Part shown: positions 1-8,699 of the stretch, one piece after another
How positions within the stretch are numbered: position 1 is the stretch's first letter
How the letters are laid out: each line of letters starts with the position of its first letter
From: Alphaproteobacteria bacterium
Lineage (GTDB): Bacteria > Pseudomonadota > Alphaproteobacteria > SMXS01
Direction of reading: 5' to 3'
Assembly (NCBI GenBank): GCA_016124315.1
Contig: WGNW01000058.1
Coordinates: forward strand, 1-40,971
Length of the DNA stretch: 40,971 nucleotides
The notes under the pieces: generated by a model
The model's input: only the letters and a program-made list of their open reading frames with translations
Told to the model about the DNA's origin: nothing
Database searches by the model: none
Program-made: the position numbers and the translations under genes

Positions 1-824
1 ATGGCCTTGGCCAGGTCGCCGGTGAACAGCAGGTAGAGGGAGATGGGCACCCAGACGAAGCCCGCGCCCACCGCCGGCAGCAGCGACAGGAATGCCATCA
101 GCACGCCCCACAGCAGCGCCGCGTGCACGCCCAGCGCCCACAGCACCAGCCCGCCGATGGCGCCCTGGATCGCCGCCACCACGAAGCTGCCCTTCACGGT
201 GGCGCGCACCACGGTGAGGAACTTGTCGTAGAGCTGCTGGCGCATGTCGGCGGGCAGCGGCACCGCCTCGCCGATCCGGCGGGTCAGCGCGGTGCCGTCG
301 CGCAGCAGGAAGAAGGTGAGGTACATCATCACGCCCAGGCCCACCAAGAAGCCGAACGCGCTCTGGCCGACGTTGAGGGCGCCGGTGGCGATGGTCTCGC
401 TGCCCGAGGCGATGGCGGTGGAGATTTCCTGGCGGATCCTGCCCACGCCGGTCAGGTCGAAACGGTCCAGCAGGCCGATCGCCCAGGCCGGCAGCGCGTC
501 GTAGAGCCGCTGCATCAGGCCGCCCAGGTTCAGGTCGCCCGCCTGCAGCTTCTGGTAGATGGCGCTCACCTCGTGGGTGAGGGAGATGGCCACCAGGGTC
601 GCGGGCAGGATGACCAGCGCCAGGATCACCAGCAGGGTGATGCTGGCCGCCAGGTTGCGCTTGCCGGGCATGGTGTGCAGCAGCCGCCGGTAGAACGGCC
701 CGAACACGACGGCCGCCGCGATGCCCCACAGGATCGGTCCGTAGAACTGCCACAGCACCAGCAGGAAGGCCGCCGAGATGGCGACCAGCAGGACCACGAA
801 GGCGTTTCTCTCAAGGGTGCGCAC
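1..824 (-). CDS. AI-2E family transporter (PerM/UPF0118 type), 3' end outside window
   Basis: This is a polytopic inner-membrane protein, truncated by the window edge after about 274 residues. Two hydrophobic segments lie near the N-terminus (FVVLLVAISAAFLLVLW, then a GIAAAVVFGPFYRRLL stretch). They are followed by a strongly hydrophobic helix around residues 60-80, an amphipathic soluble region, and more helices (FGFLVGLGVMMYLTFFLLRDG, then LVLWALGVHAALLWGVLMAF). The FFLLRDG motif and the late LPAVGAG segment are typical of the AI-2E/PerM family, whose members export small molecules or act as antiporters. The substrate here is unknown. The start is GTG at 824, because a stop in the same frame lies at 837-839 and no in-frame ATG precedes the first helix. 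It lies 92 bases downstream of the acyl-CoA synthetase on the same strand and may be in its operon. Confidence 0.85.
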   Translation of the reverse strand, partial: MRTLERNAFVVLLVAISAAFLLVLWQFYGPILWGIAAAVVFGPFYRRLLHTMPGKRNLAASITLLVILALVILPATLVAISLTHEVSAIYQKLQAGDLNLGGLMQRLYDALPAWAIGLLDRFDLTGVGRIRQEISTAIASGSETIATGALNVGQSAFGFLVGLGVMMYLTFFLLRDGTALTRRIGEAVPLPADMRQQLYDKFLTVVRATVKGSFVVAAIQGAIGGLVLWALGVHAALLWGVLMAFLSLLPAVGAGFVWVPISLYLLFTGDLAKA

Positions 825-861
825 GAGGGTTCCGCGTCATTCAGGACGGCGCGATACTAAT

Positions 862-886
862 GACGTTTCGGATCGCGGGAAACGTC
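862..886. promoter_or_regulatory. perfect dyad between acyl-CoA synthetase and AI-2E transporter
   Basis: Arms GACGTTT and AAACGTC (7 bp each) flank an 11-base spacer. The dyad lies in the 92-base gap upstream of the transporter and just past the synthetase stop. It could be an operator for the transporter or a weak hairpin terminator. No T-run follows on either strand, which makes a terminator less likely. Confidence 0.35.
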
Positions 887-916
887 TTGCGTCGTGCCGT
901 CGCAGGGGCGGCGGCG

Positions 917-2560
917 CTACTCCGCGGCGCCCCGTTGCGCTTCCAGCTCGGTAACCAAGTCCTGCTTCAGCTTGAACTTCTGGATCTTGCTGGTGGACAT
1001 GGGCCAGGCCGTCACGAACCGGACGTGGCGCGGCACCTTGAAGCTGGCGATCTTGCCCTTGCAAAAGCCGATCAGGTCCTGCTCGCCCGCCTCGGCGCCG
1101 GGCTTCAGCTCCACGAACGCCGCGGGCACCTCGGCCAGCCGGTCGTCGGGCACGCCGACCACCTGCGCCAGCTTCACGGCCGGATGCTGCTGCAGCAGGC
1201 TCTCGATCTCGGCGGCGGCCACGTTCTCGCCGCCCACCTTCAGCATGTCCTTGGTGCGGCCGTGGAACATCAGCGCGCCGTTCTCGTCCAGCGAGCCGAT
1301 GTCGCCGGTGTGGAGCCAGCCGCCCTTCAGGGTCTGGGCGCTCTTCTCCGGGTCGCGGTAATAGCCCTTCAGGATGTTGGGGCCGCGCACGCAGATCTCG
1401 CCGCGCTCCCCGGTCGGCACCGGCTTGCCGGTTTCCGGATCGCGGATCTCCACCTCCTGGCCGGGCATGGGCACGCCGAGGCGCGAATGCCGCAGCCACT
1501 CGGGCATGTCGAGCGGCGTGGTGGTGACGGTGCCGGAGGCCTCGCTCAGGCCATAGGTGCTGACCTGGGTGCAGCCGGGCATGGCCTTGGTGAGCCGTTC
1601 GGCGAAGTCCGGCGGCTGCATCGCGAGGCTGGAGTTCATCACCCGCATGGCGCTCAGGTCGGTGCCCGGAAAGTCGGGATGGTTGAGCAGGTCGGAGATG
1701 ATGGTCACGAAGGACGCGTAGTTGACGGTGCAGCGGGCGTCCTGCAGCAGCTTCAGCGCCACGCCGGCATCGAAGTACGGCATCGTCACATAGGCCGCGC
1801 CCATGTCGAAGCAGGCGCAGATCGGGAAGGTGGCGGCGATGTGGAACATCGGCAGGGGCGACCAGAAGCGATCGTTCTCGTTCATTCTGTAGACCGTCGC
1901 CATGGCGCGGCCGTTGGCGATGATGGACTCGCCCGAGATCATGCAGCCCTTCGGGTTAGACGTGGTGCCCGAGGTGTAGAGGATCATGGCGAGGTCGTCA
2001 CCGGCGACAGCCGCAGTGCGGCGGACGATCTCGTCGTCGGGCACCGCGGCCGCCGCGTCCTCGACGTCGGCTTCGGCCACCAGGCCGGGCGCGGTTTCGC
2101 CTCCCAGCAGCAGGATGTTGCGCAGCCGGGGCGAGCCGGGAAGGGCCAGCGCCCGCGCGTCGGCGGTCCCGGCCAGCCCGGGCAGGCCCTCGCCCAGGCG
2201 CTCGACGAAGTTGAGTCCGTCCGCCACCTGTCCGGTGGTCACGATGGTCACCAGGTCGGCGTTCTCGGTGACGTAGGCGATCTCGCTGCCCCGGTAGCGG
2301 GCGTTGATCGGCACCATGACGGCGCCGGCCAGGGCGATGCCGAACATCACCTCCATGAACTCGAAGCTGGTGGGCAGCAGGATGCCCACGTGCTCGCCCG
2401 GCTGGACGCCCAGGGCGATCAGCTGCTTGGCGCGCCGCGTCGCCCGCGCGTGCAGTTCGCCGAAGCTCTGGCGTCGTTCCGGAAAGATCACTGCGTCCCG
2501 CTCGGGCCAGGTACGCGCGGCATGGTCGAGCAGGCGCCCGAAAGTGTTGCGTTCGCTCAT
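917..2560 (-). CDS. AMP-dependent acyl-CoA synthetase/ligase
   Basis: This 547-residue enzyme belongs to the ANL adenylate-forming superfamily. It would activate a carboxylic acid to its acyl-AMP and then to the CoA thioester in the cytoplasm. Visible core motifs are the P-loop YTSGTTSNPKG (195-205), the A5 motif TYGLSEASG (about 335-343), A7 WLHTGD (415-420), A8 RTKDMLKVGGENV (about 435-447), and the C-terminal catalytic lysine in STSKIQK (K525). The length is normal for the family. The A10 region lacks the usual GK pair, having SK instead, but keeps the lysine. The gene follows a Rieske oxygenase on the same strand with a gap of 79 bases and probably shares its transcript. The context suggests activation of a ring-containing or branched acid. 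The substrate cannot be read from sequence. Confidence 0.93.
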   Translation of the reverse strand: MSERNTFGRLLDHAARTWPERDAVIFPERRQSFGELHARATRRAKQLIALGVQPGEHVGILLPTSFEFMEVMFGIALAGAVMVPINARYRGSEIAYVTENADLVTIVTTGQVADGLNFVERLGEGLPGLAGTADARALALPGSPRLRNILLLGGETAPGLVAEADVEDAAAAVPDDEIVRRTAAVAGDDLAMILYTSGTTSNPKGCMISGESIIANGRAMATVYRMNENDRFWSPLPMFHIAATFPICACFDMGAAYVTMPYFDAGVALKLLQDARCTVNYASFVTIISDLLNHPDFPGTDLSAMRVMNSSLAMQPPDFAERLTKAMPGCTQVSTYGLSEASGTVTTTPLDMPEWLRHSRLGVPMPGQEVEIRDPETGKPVPTGERGEICVRGPNILKGYYRDPEKSAQTLKGGWLHTGDIGSLDENGALMFHGRTKDMLKVGGENVAAAEIESLLQQHPAVKLAQVVGVPDDRLAEVPAAFVELKPGAEAGEQDLIGFCKGKIASFKVPRHVRFVTAWPMSTSKIQKFKLKQDLVTELEAQRGAAE

Positions 2561-2639
2561 CGTCTTCCCCGTTTGTCGTTGCCGGCCATTCTAGACGATC
2601 GCCGGGTTTTGGCCATGGCGGCCGCGTCGTCGCCGACGG

Positions 2640-4013
2640 CTATTTCTCGCCCTCGATGTAGCGGTCCAGTTCGTTGTGGAAGTGGCGCAGGCGCTGCTCC
2701 TGCTCGCACCACAGCGGTCCCTTGAAGGCCTTGGAGCGCAGCCCCTTCTGCACCACCGGCAGCAGTTCGGAGTCCTGGTCCAGCACCAGTCCCAGCTCGG
2801 GCGGCTCGCCGATGCCCTTGTGCTCGATGTCGGGGCGCTCCCGGCCCGAGCAGTCGGTGCCCTCGGGCAGGCCCATCCAGTCCGGCACGCGGAAATGCGG
2901 GTCGTCCACGTGGCGCACCAGGGTGATGGTGTCGTACCAGAAGCGCTGCGGGTCGTCGGGATGGGGCATGAACTTCATCAGGAAGGCGCCTTCCGGATGC
3001 ATGCCGAACTGCACGTTGGGGAAGATGCCGGTGGCGAAGCTGTCGGTGAGCTGGACGTCGGACAGGTTGTCCCACCCCAGACCGAACTTGTCCGAGATCC
3101 GGCGCTTGGCGGCGGCGAGGGCGGGGCGTACGTCGGCCGGCGTGCCCTTGAACGACGCGGCGTCGAGCCCGACGCTGCCGAGCATGTACTGCAGGCCCTC
3201 GTTGATCGACGTCTGGTCGGGGAAGTGCGGGCTGGGCTGGCCGATCGGCACGATCATCCGGCTCATGCCGTTGGGATAGCAGTCGTACTGGCAGTTGATG
3301 TCGCCCATGATCGGCTGGGTCTGCGGGTGCACGGCGTGCAAGTGGTAGGTCTCGTAGAACGCGTCGACGCCGGTCTTCCAGTTGGCGGCCCATTCGCTGC
3401 GCACGTGGCGCACCACGTTCATCTTTTCCACCTGGAACGACGTCATGTGCTCGACGACGGGCCCAAGGAAGTCCTCCACCGGACGGGCATCGTCGTCCAT
3501 GTTGACGAACACGACGCCGGCCACCACGGCGGTCTTCACCGGCACCAGATCGGGCGCGCAGTCGAGCACCTCGGGCCGGAAGGACTCCGCGTCGGTGACG
3601 TGGGCGAGGGCGCCGTCGATCTTCCACTGCCAGGAATGAAAGCCGCAGGTGAAGCGGTCCTCCACATGGCCGACCTCGGCCTGCACCAGCCGGTTGCCGC
3701 GGTGCCCGCAGACGTTGTACCAGCCCTTGACGTCGGCGGGGCCGGGGCCGGTGCGCACGATGATGAAGCTCTCGTGCAGCAGGTCGTAGGTGAAGAAATC
3801 GCCCACTTCCGGGATGTCTGAGGCGACGCCGGCGATCGTCCACACACGGCTCCACAGGCGTTCCCATTCCTTGGCCATGTAGTCGCGGGCGTAGTAGCGC
3901 GCCGGATCCTTGCGCTCGGTGCCATTGTCCACATAGGGCGCCTTGTGGTCGACGGCAGTGTCGGCGGCGTCGGGATTGAGCGTCGGGCCGCCCTGGTCGA
4001 GGTTGTAATCCAT
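2640..4013 (-). CDS. Rieske non-heme iron oxygenase, alpha (catalytic) subunit
   Basis: This 457-residue oxygenase has an N-terminal Rieske [2Fe-2S] domain with ligands C102, H104, C123 and H126 (CGH...CGFH). The mononuclear iron site sits in the catalytic domain (D217, then E-T-Y-H with H224 and H229). Such enzymes insert oxygen into aromatic, steroid or similar substrates with electrons from a ferredoxin. A Rieske ferredoxin is encoded at 38101. The start is ATG 4013 because GGAGG lies a few bases upstream. An in-frame ATG at 4121 would add 36 residues that do not resemble the family. It heads a minus-strand run with the acyl-CoA synthetase and faces a TonB receptor across a divergent gap. 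The substrate is unknown. A second, distant Rieske alpha subunit lies at 28979-30241. Confidence 0.92.
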   Translation of the reverse strand: MDYNLDQGGPTLNPDAADTAVDHKAPYVDNGTERKDPARYYARDYMAKEWERLWSRVWTIAGVASDIPEVGDFFTYDLLHESFIIVRTGPGPADVKGWYNVCGHRGNRLVQAEVGHVEDRFTCGFHSWQWKIDGALAHVTDAESFRPEVLDCAPDLVPVKTAVVAGVVFVNMDDDARPVEDFLGPVVEHMTSFQVEKMNVVRHVRSEWAANWKTGVDAFYETYHLHAVHPQTQPIMGDINCQYDCYPNGMSRMIVPIGQPSPHFPDQTSINEGLQYMLGSVGLDAASFKGTPADVRPALAAAKRRISDKFGLGWDNLSDVQLTDSFATGIFPNVQFGMHPEGAFLMKFMPHPDDPQRFWYDTITLVRHVDDPHFRVPDWMGLPEGTDCSGRERPDIEHKGIGEPPELGLVLDQDSELLPVVQKGLRSKAFKGPLWCEQEQRLRHFHNELDRYIEGEK

Positions 4014-4371
4014 CCTCTTGCCTCCTGAGTCTGGGTGAATTCGCGGTGGCTCGCCCGGCAGGAAGCGTCCTGCCCCGTTTCCTGGCGACCCTAGCACAGC
4101 GGCAGGTCCCGCTGAAGACACAAAAGAAACAGCCTTGATGGCTTCTTATCCGCCGCCTATGCCGTTGATTCCGCAGTTTTTTATGGGTCTTACAGTCATT
4201 CGTGACCCGATTTTGGCCGGTCAAAAGCCGAAAAATAAGAATCAACCCTATTTAAAGCAGACAGGATTGTATGTAAATTCCGAAGTAGAGACGACAAGAT
4301 ATGGGGTTTTGGCCGACATCGTGCGTGCACGGTGAACGCTCTTTCTTAGCCAAATCAAAAGGGGAGGTAAT
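4014..4371. promoter_or_regulatory. divergent intergenic region between Rieske oxygenase and TonB receptor
   Basis: These 358 bases separate two divergent genes. The part from about 4180 to 4360 is clearly AT-richer than the flanking genes, as expected for promoters. It holds an inverted repeat at 4203-4223 (TGACC...GGTCA) and two copies of TTTTGGCC, at 4211-4218 and 4307-4314. Short open frames here have no recognisable product and I do not call them. No confident -35/-10 pair was found. Confidence 0.5.
4203..4223. promoter_or_regulatory. inverted repeat, possible operator
   Basis: TGACC and GGTCA arms are separated by 11 bases and overlap a TTTTGGCC element that recurs about 100 bases downstream. 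The position midway between the Rieske oxygenase and the TonB receptor would allow one regulator to control both genes. This is inference from symmetry only. Confidence 0.3.
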
Positions 4372-6810
4372 ATGGACAGGAAATTTTGCGCCGCGGTCAT
4401 CGCCGCAGGCACCGCGTTCGCCGCCGCCATGCCCGCCTGGGGCCAGGCCGGCGCATCCGCCGGCTCGAAATCGGGCGGCGACACGGGAACGGTCTACGTG
4501 TCGGCGACGCGTCGCGGCGCCACCGCCATCCAGACCACGCCGGTGGCCGTCTCCTCGGTCAGCGCGGCGACCATGGACGTGACGGCGCCGCAGGCCCCGG
4601 GCGAAGTGACGACCATGGTGCCCACTTGCTCGGCCGCCCAGATCACCGGCTTCAACGCCGCCTCGTTCTCGATCCGCGGCATCGGCCTGACGGACATCAT
4701 CGTCTATCTGGACGCGCCCGTGGCGGTGATGGTGGACGATTTCGTCATGCCGAGTCCGCAGACCCAGCTGCTCGATACGTTCGACATCGACCATGTGGAG
4801 GTGCTGCGCGGACCCCAGGGCACGCTGTTCGGCAAGAACACCACCGGCGGCGTGGTGCAGGTGTTCACCAAGCGCCCGGATCTCAACGATTTCCACGCGG
4901 AAGGCCGGTTCCGCTACGCTAATTTCAACACCAAGGGGCTGCGGCTCGCCGTCAACGTGCCGCTGGTGCCGGGCAAGCTCGCGCTGCGCGCCAACATGCT
5001 CTACGACAAGTCCGACGGCTACTACCACAACGGCGCCCAGTACGGGCCGGTGACCGCGCTCGATCCCACCAGCCCCTACAACGGCGAGACGGGGCAGGGC
5101 GACGGCGCCAGCATCGGCGGCAAGAACGCCTGGGGCGGCCGGGTCAAGCTGCTGTGGCAGCCTACCGACAACTTCCACGCCCTGCTGCAGTACGAGGTGC
5201 TGCGCGACCATTCGGACGACGTGCCGTCCATCAACGAGACGCCGTTGGGCGATCCCCGGTTCACCTGGAACCTGCTGGGGCTGACCCAGGACGTGGGCGG
5301 CGACCCGCTCGACCACGCGGCCTCCACCAACCGTTCCGGGCTGCTGCTCAATATCGACAAGGGCCAGCGGGTCGACGTGGATGGGGTCTATCTCAACATG
5401 GAGTTGCAGGCGGGCGACCTGACCTTCAACTCGGTCACCGGGTATCGCTTCCAGAAGTCCCGGCTGCCCAACACCTACACCGGCGAGGTCGGGCCAGTGT
5501 CCCTGTTCGACGCCAACCGGGCGGATAACCGCCACACGTTCCAGCAGGAGTTCCGGGTCTCGTCCAACTACGACAGCTTCTTCAATTTCGTCGCCGGCGG
5601 GTTCTATCAGAAGAACGACGCGCGGTTCTGCGTCGTTCAGGTGCTGGGCTTCCTCGACCTGATCGGGTTGAAGGACGCGATCCCGGGCGGCTTCGACAAT
5701 AACCCGCAGGTGCTGTGCAACCAGCAGAAGGCCGACGCCTTCGCCCTGTTTTCCGACGTCACCTTCGACATCACCAGCAAGCTCTCGCTCACCGGCGGGT
5801 TCCGCTACACCTGGGAGCAGAAGAAGTGGGCAGGCCGCCATCAGGTGTTCTTCCAGCAGCTCACCGGCGGGTTCGATCCGACCCTTACCTGGGAGGACTT
5901 CAGCGATCCGCTCCAGGCCGGAGACTTCGAGAAGTATCCGTTCGGTGTCGTGCACAACTCCCACAAGTGGAGCGATCCCACCTGGCGGGCGACGGTTTCC
6001 TACGAGTTCAGCGACGAATGGTACAGCTACTTCACGGTGTCGCGCGGCTTCAAGTCGGGCGGCTACAACGACCAGACCGGCACCACCGGCATCCCGCTGG
6101 ACGAGTCCACCACCCAGCCCTACAACCCGGAATACGCCACGTCCTACGAGGTGGGTTTCAAGGGTGACCTGCTCGACCACCGCCTGAACTTCGCGACGAC
6201 GTTCTTCTACGTGGAGTATTCGGACGCCCAGCGCGGCCTGGTGGCGACGCTGACCAACAGCTTCGGGCAGCAGTTCCAGGAAACCCGGTTCTTCAACGCG
6301 GCGAAGATCCAGGTGAAGGGCATCGAGTTCGAGGCGACGGTACGGCCGGTCGCAGGGCTGACCCTGCGCGGCAACGTCGGCTACCAGGACGGCAAGTACA
6401 AGAGCTTCCAGGCCGACACCAACTTCGACGGCGTGATCGACGTCGACTTCTCGGACCGTCCGCTCAACCGCTCGCCGAAATGGTCGGCCACCATCGACGC
6501 CACCTACATACACCCGCTGGGCAACATCGGTACGCTTACCTGGAACGTGAACTTCCACTACGAGAGCCGGAACGCCTACATCTATTCGGACGTGGACCCG
6601 GCCTTCGACACCTACCTCGATCCGCGCAACATTCTCAATGCGAGCCTGACCTACGACGACCCCAACGAGCGGTACTTCATCCGCGTGTTCGGCAAGAACC
6701 TCACCGACGACCGCTACCGGGTGTCGTCCCAGCCCGTGGCGTCGCTGTGGACCTTCACCCAGTACGGGGAGCCGCGTCACTACGGCGTCGAGGTGGGGTT
6801 CAAGCTATGA
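4372..6810 (+). CDS. TonB-dependent outer-membrane receptor
   Basis: This 812-residue protein would take up a large or poorly diffusing ligand across the outer membrane using TonB energy. A Sec signal peptide (about residues 1-25, ending AWGQA) is followed by a TonB-box-like VYVSA and a plug domain (about 45-165) with the typical signature LRGPQGTLFGKNTTGG. A 22-strand-type barrel runs to the C-terminus, which ends GVEVGFKL. The ATG is preceded by a strong GGGGAGG site. Two cysteines in the middle of the barrel (CVVQVLGF... and VLCNQQ) could form a disulfide in an extracellular loop. It is divergent from a Rieske oxygenase and upstream of two SDRs, so catabolic substrate uptake is more likely than iron uptake. 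This is inference; the sequence does not reveal the ligand. Confidence 0.93.
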   Translation: MDRKFCAAVIAAGTAFAAAMPAWGQAGASAGSKSGGDTGTVYVSATRRGATAIQTTPVAVSSVSAATMDVTAPQAPGEVTTMVPTCSAAQITGFNAASFSIRGIGLTDIIVYLDAPVAVMVDDFVMPSPQTQLLDTFDIDHVEVLRGPQGTLFGKNTTGGVVQVFTKRPDLNDFHAEGRFRYANFNTKGLRLAVNVPLVPGKLALRANMLYDKSDGYYHNGAQYGPVTALDPTSPYNGETGQGDGASIGGKNAWGGRVKLLWQPTDNFHALLQYEVLRDHSDDVPSINETPLGDPRFTWNLLGLTQDVGGDPLDHAASTNRSGLLLNIDKGQRVDVDGVYLNMELQAGDLTFNSVTGYRFQKSRLPNTYTGEVGPVSLFDANRADNRHTFQQEFRVSSNYDSFFNFVAGGFYQKNDARFCVVQVLGFLDLIGLKDAIPGGFDNNPQVLCNQQKADAFALFSDVTFDITSKLSLTGGFRYTWEQKKWAGRHQVFFQQLTGGFDPTLTWEDFSDPLQAGDFEKYPFGVVHNSHKWSDPTWRATVSYEFSDEWYSYFTVSRGFKSGGYNDQTGTTGIPLDESTTQPYNPEYATSYEVGFKGDLLDHRLNFATTFFYVEYSDAQRGLVATLTNSFGQQFQETRFFNAAKIQVKGIEFEATVRPVAGLTLRGNVGYQDGKYKSFQADTNFDGVIDVDFSDRPLNRSPKWSATIDATYIHPLGNIGTLTWNVNFHYESRNAYIYSDVDPAFDTYLDPRNILNASLTYDDPNERYFIRVFGKNLTDDRYRVSSQPVASLWTFTQYGEPRHYGVEVGFKL

Positions 6811-6843
6811 GCCGCTTTTCTTACGGCGTAAAAACCGTCAATG

Positions 6844-6872
6844 TTGCTCTTATGCACGCGTGCATGTAGATT
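6844..6872 (+). promoter_or_regulatory. promoter-like element with palindromic spacer
   Basis: TTGCTC (6844-6849) and TAGATT (6867-6872) are 17 bases apart. The spacer contains the perfect 14-base palindrome ATGCACGCGTGCAT at 6852-6865. A repressor bound there would block RNA polymerase. The -35 and -10 matches are only moderate (3/6 and 4/6 to consensus), so this is a candidate. Confidence 0.4.
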
Positions 6873-6878
6873 CGACGT

Positions 6879-7043
6879 TGATCCGGACAACGGCCGGAAG
6901 CGGCGCGCTGGGGACGGCGCCGAACGGGGAGAAGCCGCGGAATTTCCGCGCCGGACGCCGCTGGGCGCAGGCGCATGCAGGTTTTATCCGAGCCCCTTCG
7001 GATAACCTTGGGGCTGGCGCCATGGGCTCCGGCCCCTTTTTTT
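6879..7043 (+). ncRNA. candidate small RNA in intergenic region
   Basis: A transcript starting about 7 bases after the -10 element at 6867-6872 would run about 165 bases to the intrinsic terminator at 7043 with no credible open frame. It contains a perfect 8-bp hairpin (TTATCCGA/TCGGATAA, 6984-7005) and a GC-rich dyad near 6936-6950. I do not recognise an RNA family. The alternative is simply the 3' untranslated end of the TonB receptor mRNA. Confidence 0.25.
7010..7043 (+). terminator. Rho-independent terminator
   Basis: GGGGCTGG (7010-7017) pairs with CCGGCCCC (7029-7036), with one G-U wobble, and is followed by seven T (7037-7043). It would end either the TonB receptor transcript or a separate small RNA, and it insulates the SDR pair downstream. 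Confidence 0.75.
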
Positions 7044-7129
7044 GTCCGCATCCGCCGCGGGGCGCGGCGGGTTGACGGCGGGGCGGCGGCCGGCCACTCT
7101 GGCCCGGACGGTCTGGCGGGGGAGGAAGC

Positions 7130-7879
7130 ATGACGGGACTGGTGGAAGGCAAGGCGGCGATCGTGACCGGCGCCGCCAGCGGCATCGGCGCGGCGACCGC
7201 CGCCCTGCTGGCTGAGGAAGGGGCTGGCGTTCTGGCGGTGGACCTGCCCGGCTCGCCACTGGCCTCGGTCCATGCCGGCCGGGAGCGGATCGTCTGCCTG
7301 GAGATGGACGTGACGGCGCCCGAGGCGGGGCCCGCCATCGTCCGCGCCGCGCTCGACGCCTTCGGTCGGCTCGACATCCTGTTCAACAATGCCGGCACGG
7401 TCGGCAAGGGCGGCGAGGTGGAGACCCACGACGAGGCAGACTGGCAGTTCGTCATCGACCTCAACATGACGTCCATCTACCGGCTGTCCAAGGCGGCCAT
7501 GCCGCACCTGAAGAAGAGCGAGGCTGCGCGGATCGTCAACGTGGGCTCCGTGCGCTCCGACTTCGCGGAATCCGGCGCCGCCGCCTACACCGCCACCAAG
7601 CACGGCGTGGCCGGCCTCACCAAGGTGCTGGCCTGCGAGTTGGGCCGCCACGGCACCGCCAACTACATCCAGCCGGGCGCGATCCTGACCGGCATCACCA
7701 GGCCGGCGTTCGAGCGCATGCCGGATTATGCCAAATACTGGAAGGAGCGGGCGCCCGTGGGCCGCTTCGGCGAGCCCGAGGACATCGCCAACGCGGTGCT
7801 GTTCCTGGCCTCGGAAGAGGCCGGCTATGTGAGCGGCATCGGCCTGTGGGTCGATGGCGGCGCCATGTGCCACGGCTGA
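7130..7879 (+). CDS. SDR family NAD(P)-dependent oxidoreductase
   Basis: This 249-residue classical short-chain dehydrogenase has the cofactor-binding TGAASGIG (13-20), NNAG (86-89), and the catalytic S140, Y153, K157 (YTATK). An acidic residue after the second strand (AVDLPGS) suggests a preference for NAD(H), by family rule. It would oxidise a secondary alcohol or reduce a ketone. The ATG follows GGGGGAGGAAGC. It is the first of two adjacent SDRs that share GxVAxVxGxAxSGIG-type starts and similar C-termini ending in DGGA, probably a duplication. The gap to the second gene is only 16 bases, so they are co-transcribed. The substrate is unknown. Confidence 0.92.
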   Translation: MTGLVEGKAAIVTGAASGIGAATAALLAEEGAGVLAVDLPGSPLASVHAGRERIVCLEMDVTAPEAGPAIVRAALDAFGRLDILFNNAGTVGKGGEVETHDEADWQFVIDLNMTSIYRLSKAAMPHLKKSEAARIVNVGSVRSDFAESGAAAYTATKHGVAGLTKVLACELGRHGTANYIQPGAILTGITRPAFERMPDYAKYWKERAPVGRFGEPEDIANAVLFLASEEAGYVSGIGLWVDGGAMCHG

Positions 7880-7895
7880 GCGGGAGAGGCGGAGC

Positions 7896-8654
7896 ATGCC
7901 AACGGAAAACCGGCTTCAGGGCAAGGTGGCCATCATCACCGGCGCGGCCAGCGGCATCGGCGCCGCCGCCGTCGACCTGTTCACCGAACAGGGCGCCAGA
8001 GTGGTCGCCTGCGACGTGCCCGGCTCGGCGCTGGAGCAGCGCCACGGCGACAATCCGTCGGCGGTCACGGTCGCCAAGGACCTCACCGACGAGGATGCGC
8101 CCCAGGCCGTGGTCGACGCGGCGATCGCGGCGTTCGGCCGGCTGGACATCCTGTTCAACAACGCGGGCATCGCGCCCTACGACCCCTACCTGGAACAGCA
8201 GCCAGGCACGTGGGAGCGGGTGATCGCGGTGAACGTGACCGCGGTGAACCGCCTCACCCTCGCGGCCGTGCCGCATCTGCGCCAGAGCGGCGCGGGGAGG
8301 GTGATCAACACCGGATCGGTCGCCTCCCAGATGGCGGCCGCGTCGCTGTCGGCCTACGTCGTCTCCAAGCACGCCGTCGCCGGTCTGACCAAGCAGCAGG
8401 CCCTCGAACTGGGCCCGCTGGGCATCACCGCCAACTATGTCCAGCCGGGCTTCATCGTCACCGGCATGACGGAGCGCTACGTGAAGACGGCGCCGCCCGG
8501 CGAGATCGACTACTGGCGCAACAAGACCACGGTCGGCCGGCTCGGCGAGGCGATCGACGTGGCCAACGCCGCGCTGTTCCTGGCCCAGGACGCCGCCAGC
8601 TTCATCAACGGCACGGGCATCCGGGTCGACGGAGGCGCGACCATGAAGATGTAG
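7896..8654 (+). CDS. SDR family NAD(P)-dependent oxidoreductase
   Basis: This is a 252-residue classical SDR with TGAASGIG (15-22), NNAG (88-91) and the S141, Y154, K158 triad. The start at 7896 is chosen because GGGAGAGGCGGAGC lies directly upstream. An earlier in-frame ATG at 7854 would overlap the previous gene and lacks a ribosome site. The overall similarity to the upstream SDR is visible by eye along the whole length. The two may oxidise successive or stereoisomeric hydroxyls in the same pathway. Function beyond oxidoreductase is not assignable. Confidence 0.92.
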   Translation: MPTENRLQGKVAIITGAASGIGAAAVDLFTEQGARVVACDVPGSALEQRHGDNPSAVTVAKDLTDEDAPQAVVDAAIAAFGRLDILFNNAGIAPYDPYLEQQPGTWERVIAVNVTAVNRLTLAAVPHLRQSGAGRVINTGSVASQMAAASLSAYVVSKHAVAGLTKQQALELGPLGITANYVQPGFIVTGMTERYVKTAPPGEIDYWRNKTTVGRLGEAIDVANAALFLAQDAASFINGTGIRVDGGATMKM

Positions 8655-8699
8655 CCGGACCGGCCGGCGGGCCGCTCATATTGTTGAGGAATTTTTATC

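Larger units (their letters stand above)
6811..7129. other. 319-base intergenic region with promoter-like signal, hairpins and terminator
   Basis: No protein gene is supported here. The region holds a promoter-like pair at 6844-6872 whose spacer is a perfect palindrome. A short dyad CGCGGAA/TTCCGCG lies around 6936-6950, a hairpin at 6984-7005, and an intrinsic terminator at 7010-7043. A weak TTGACG (7072-7077) with CACTCT (7095-7100) could be the promoter for the SDR pair. Confidence 0.6.

Noticed and set aside
4135..4335. 66-residue frame in the divergent gap
   Set aside because: No ribosome site and no recognisable product; it lies in the promoter-like AT-rich segment.
4252..6780. 842-residue open frame antisense to the TonB receptor
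   Set aside because: It mirrors the third-position GC pattern of the receptor, is rich in Val, Arg, Gly and His, and has no family features or ribosome site.
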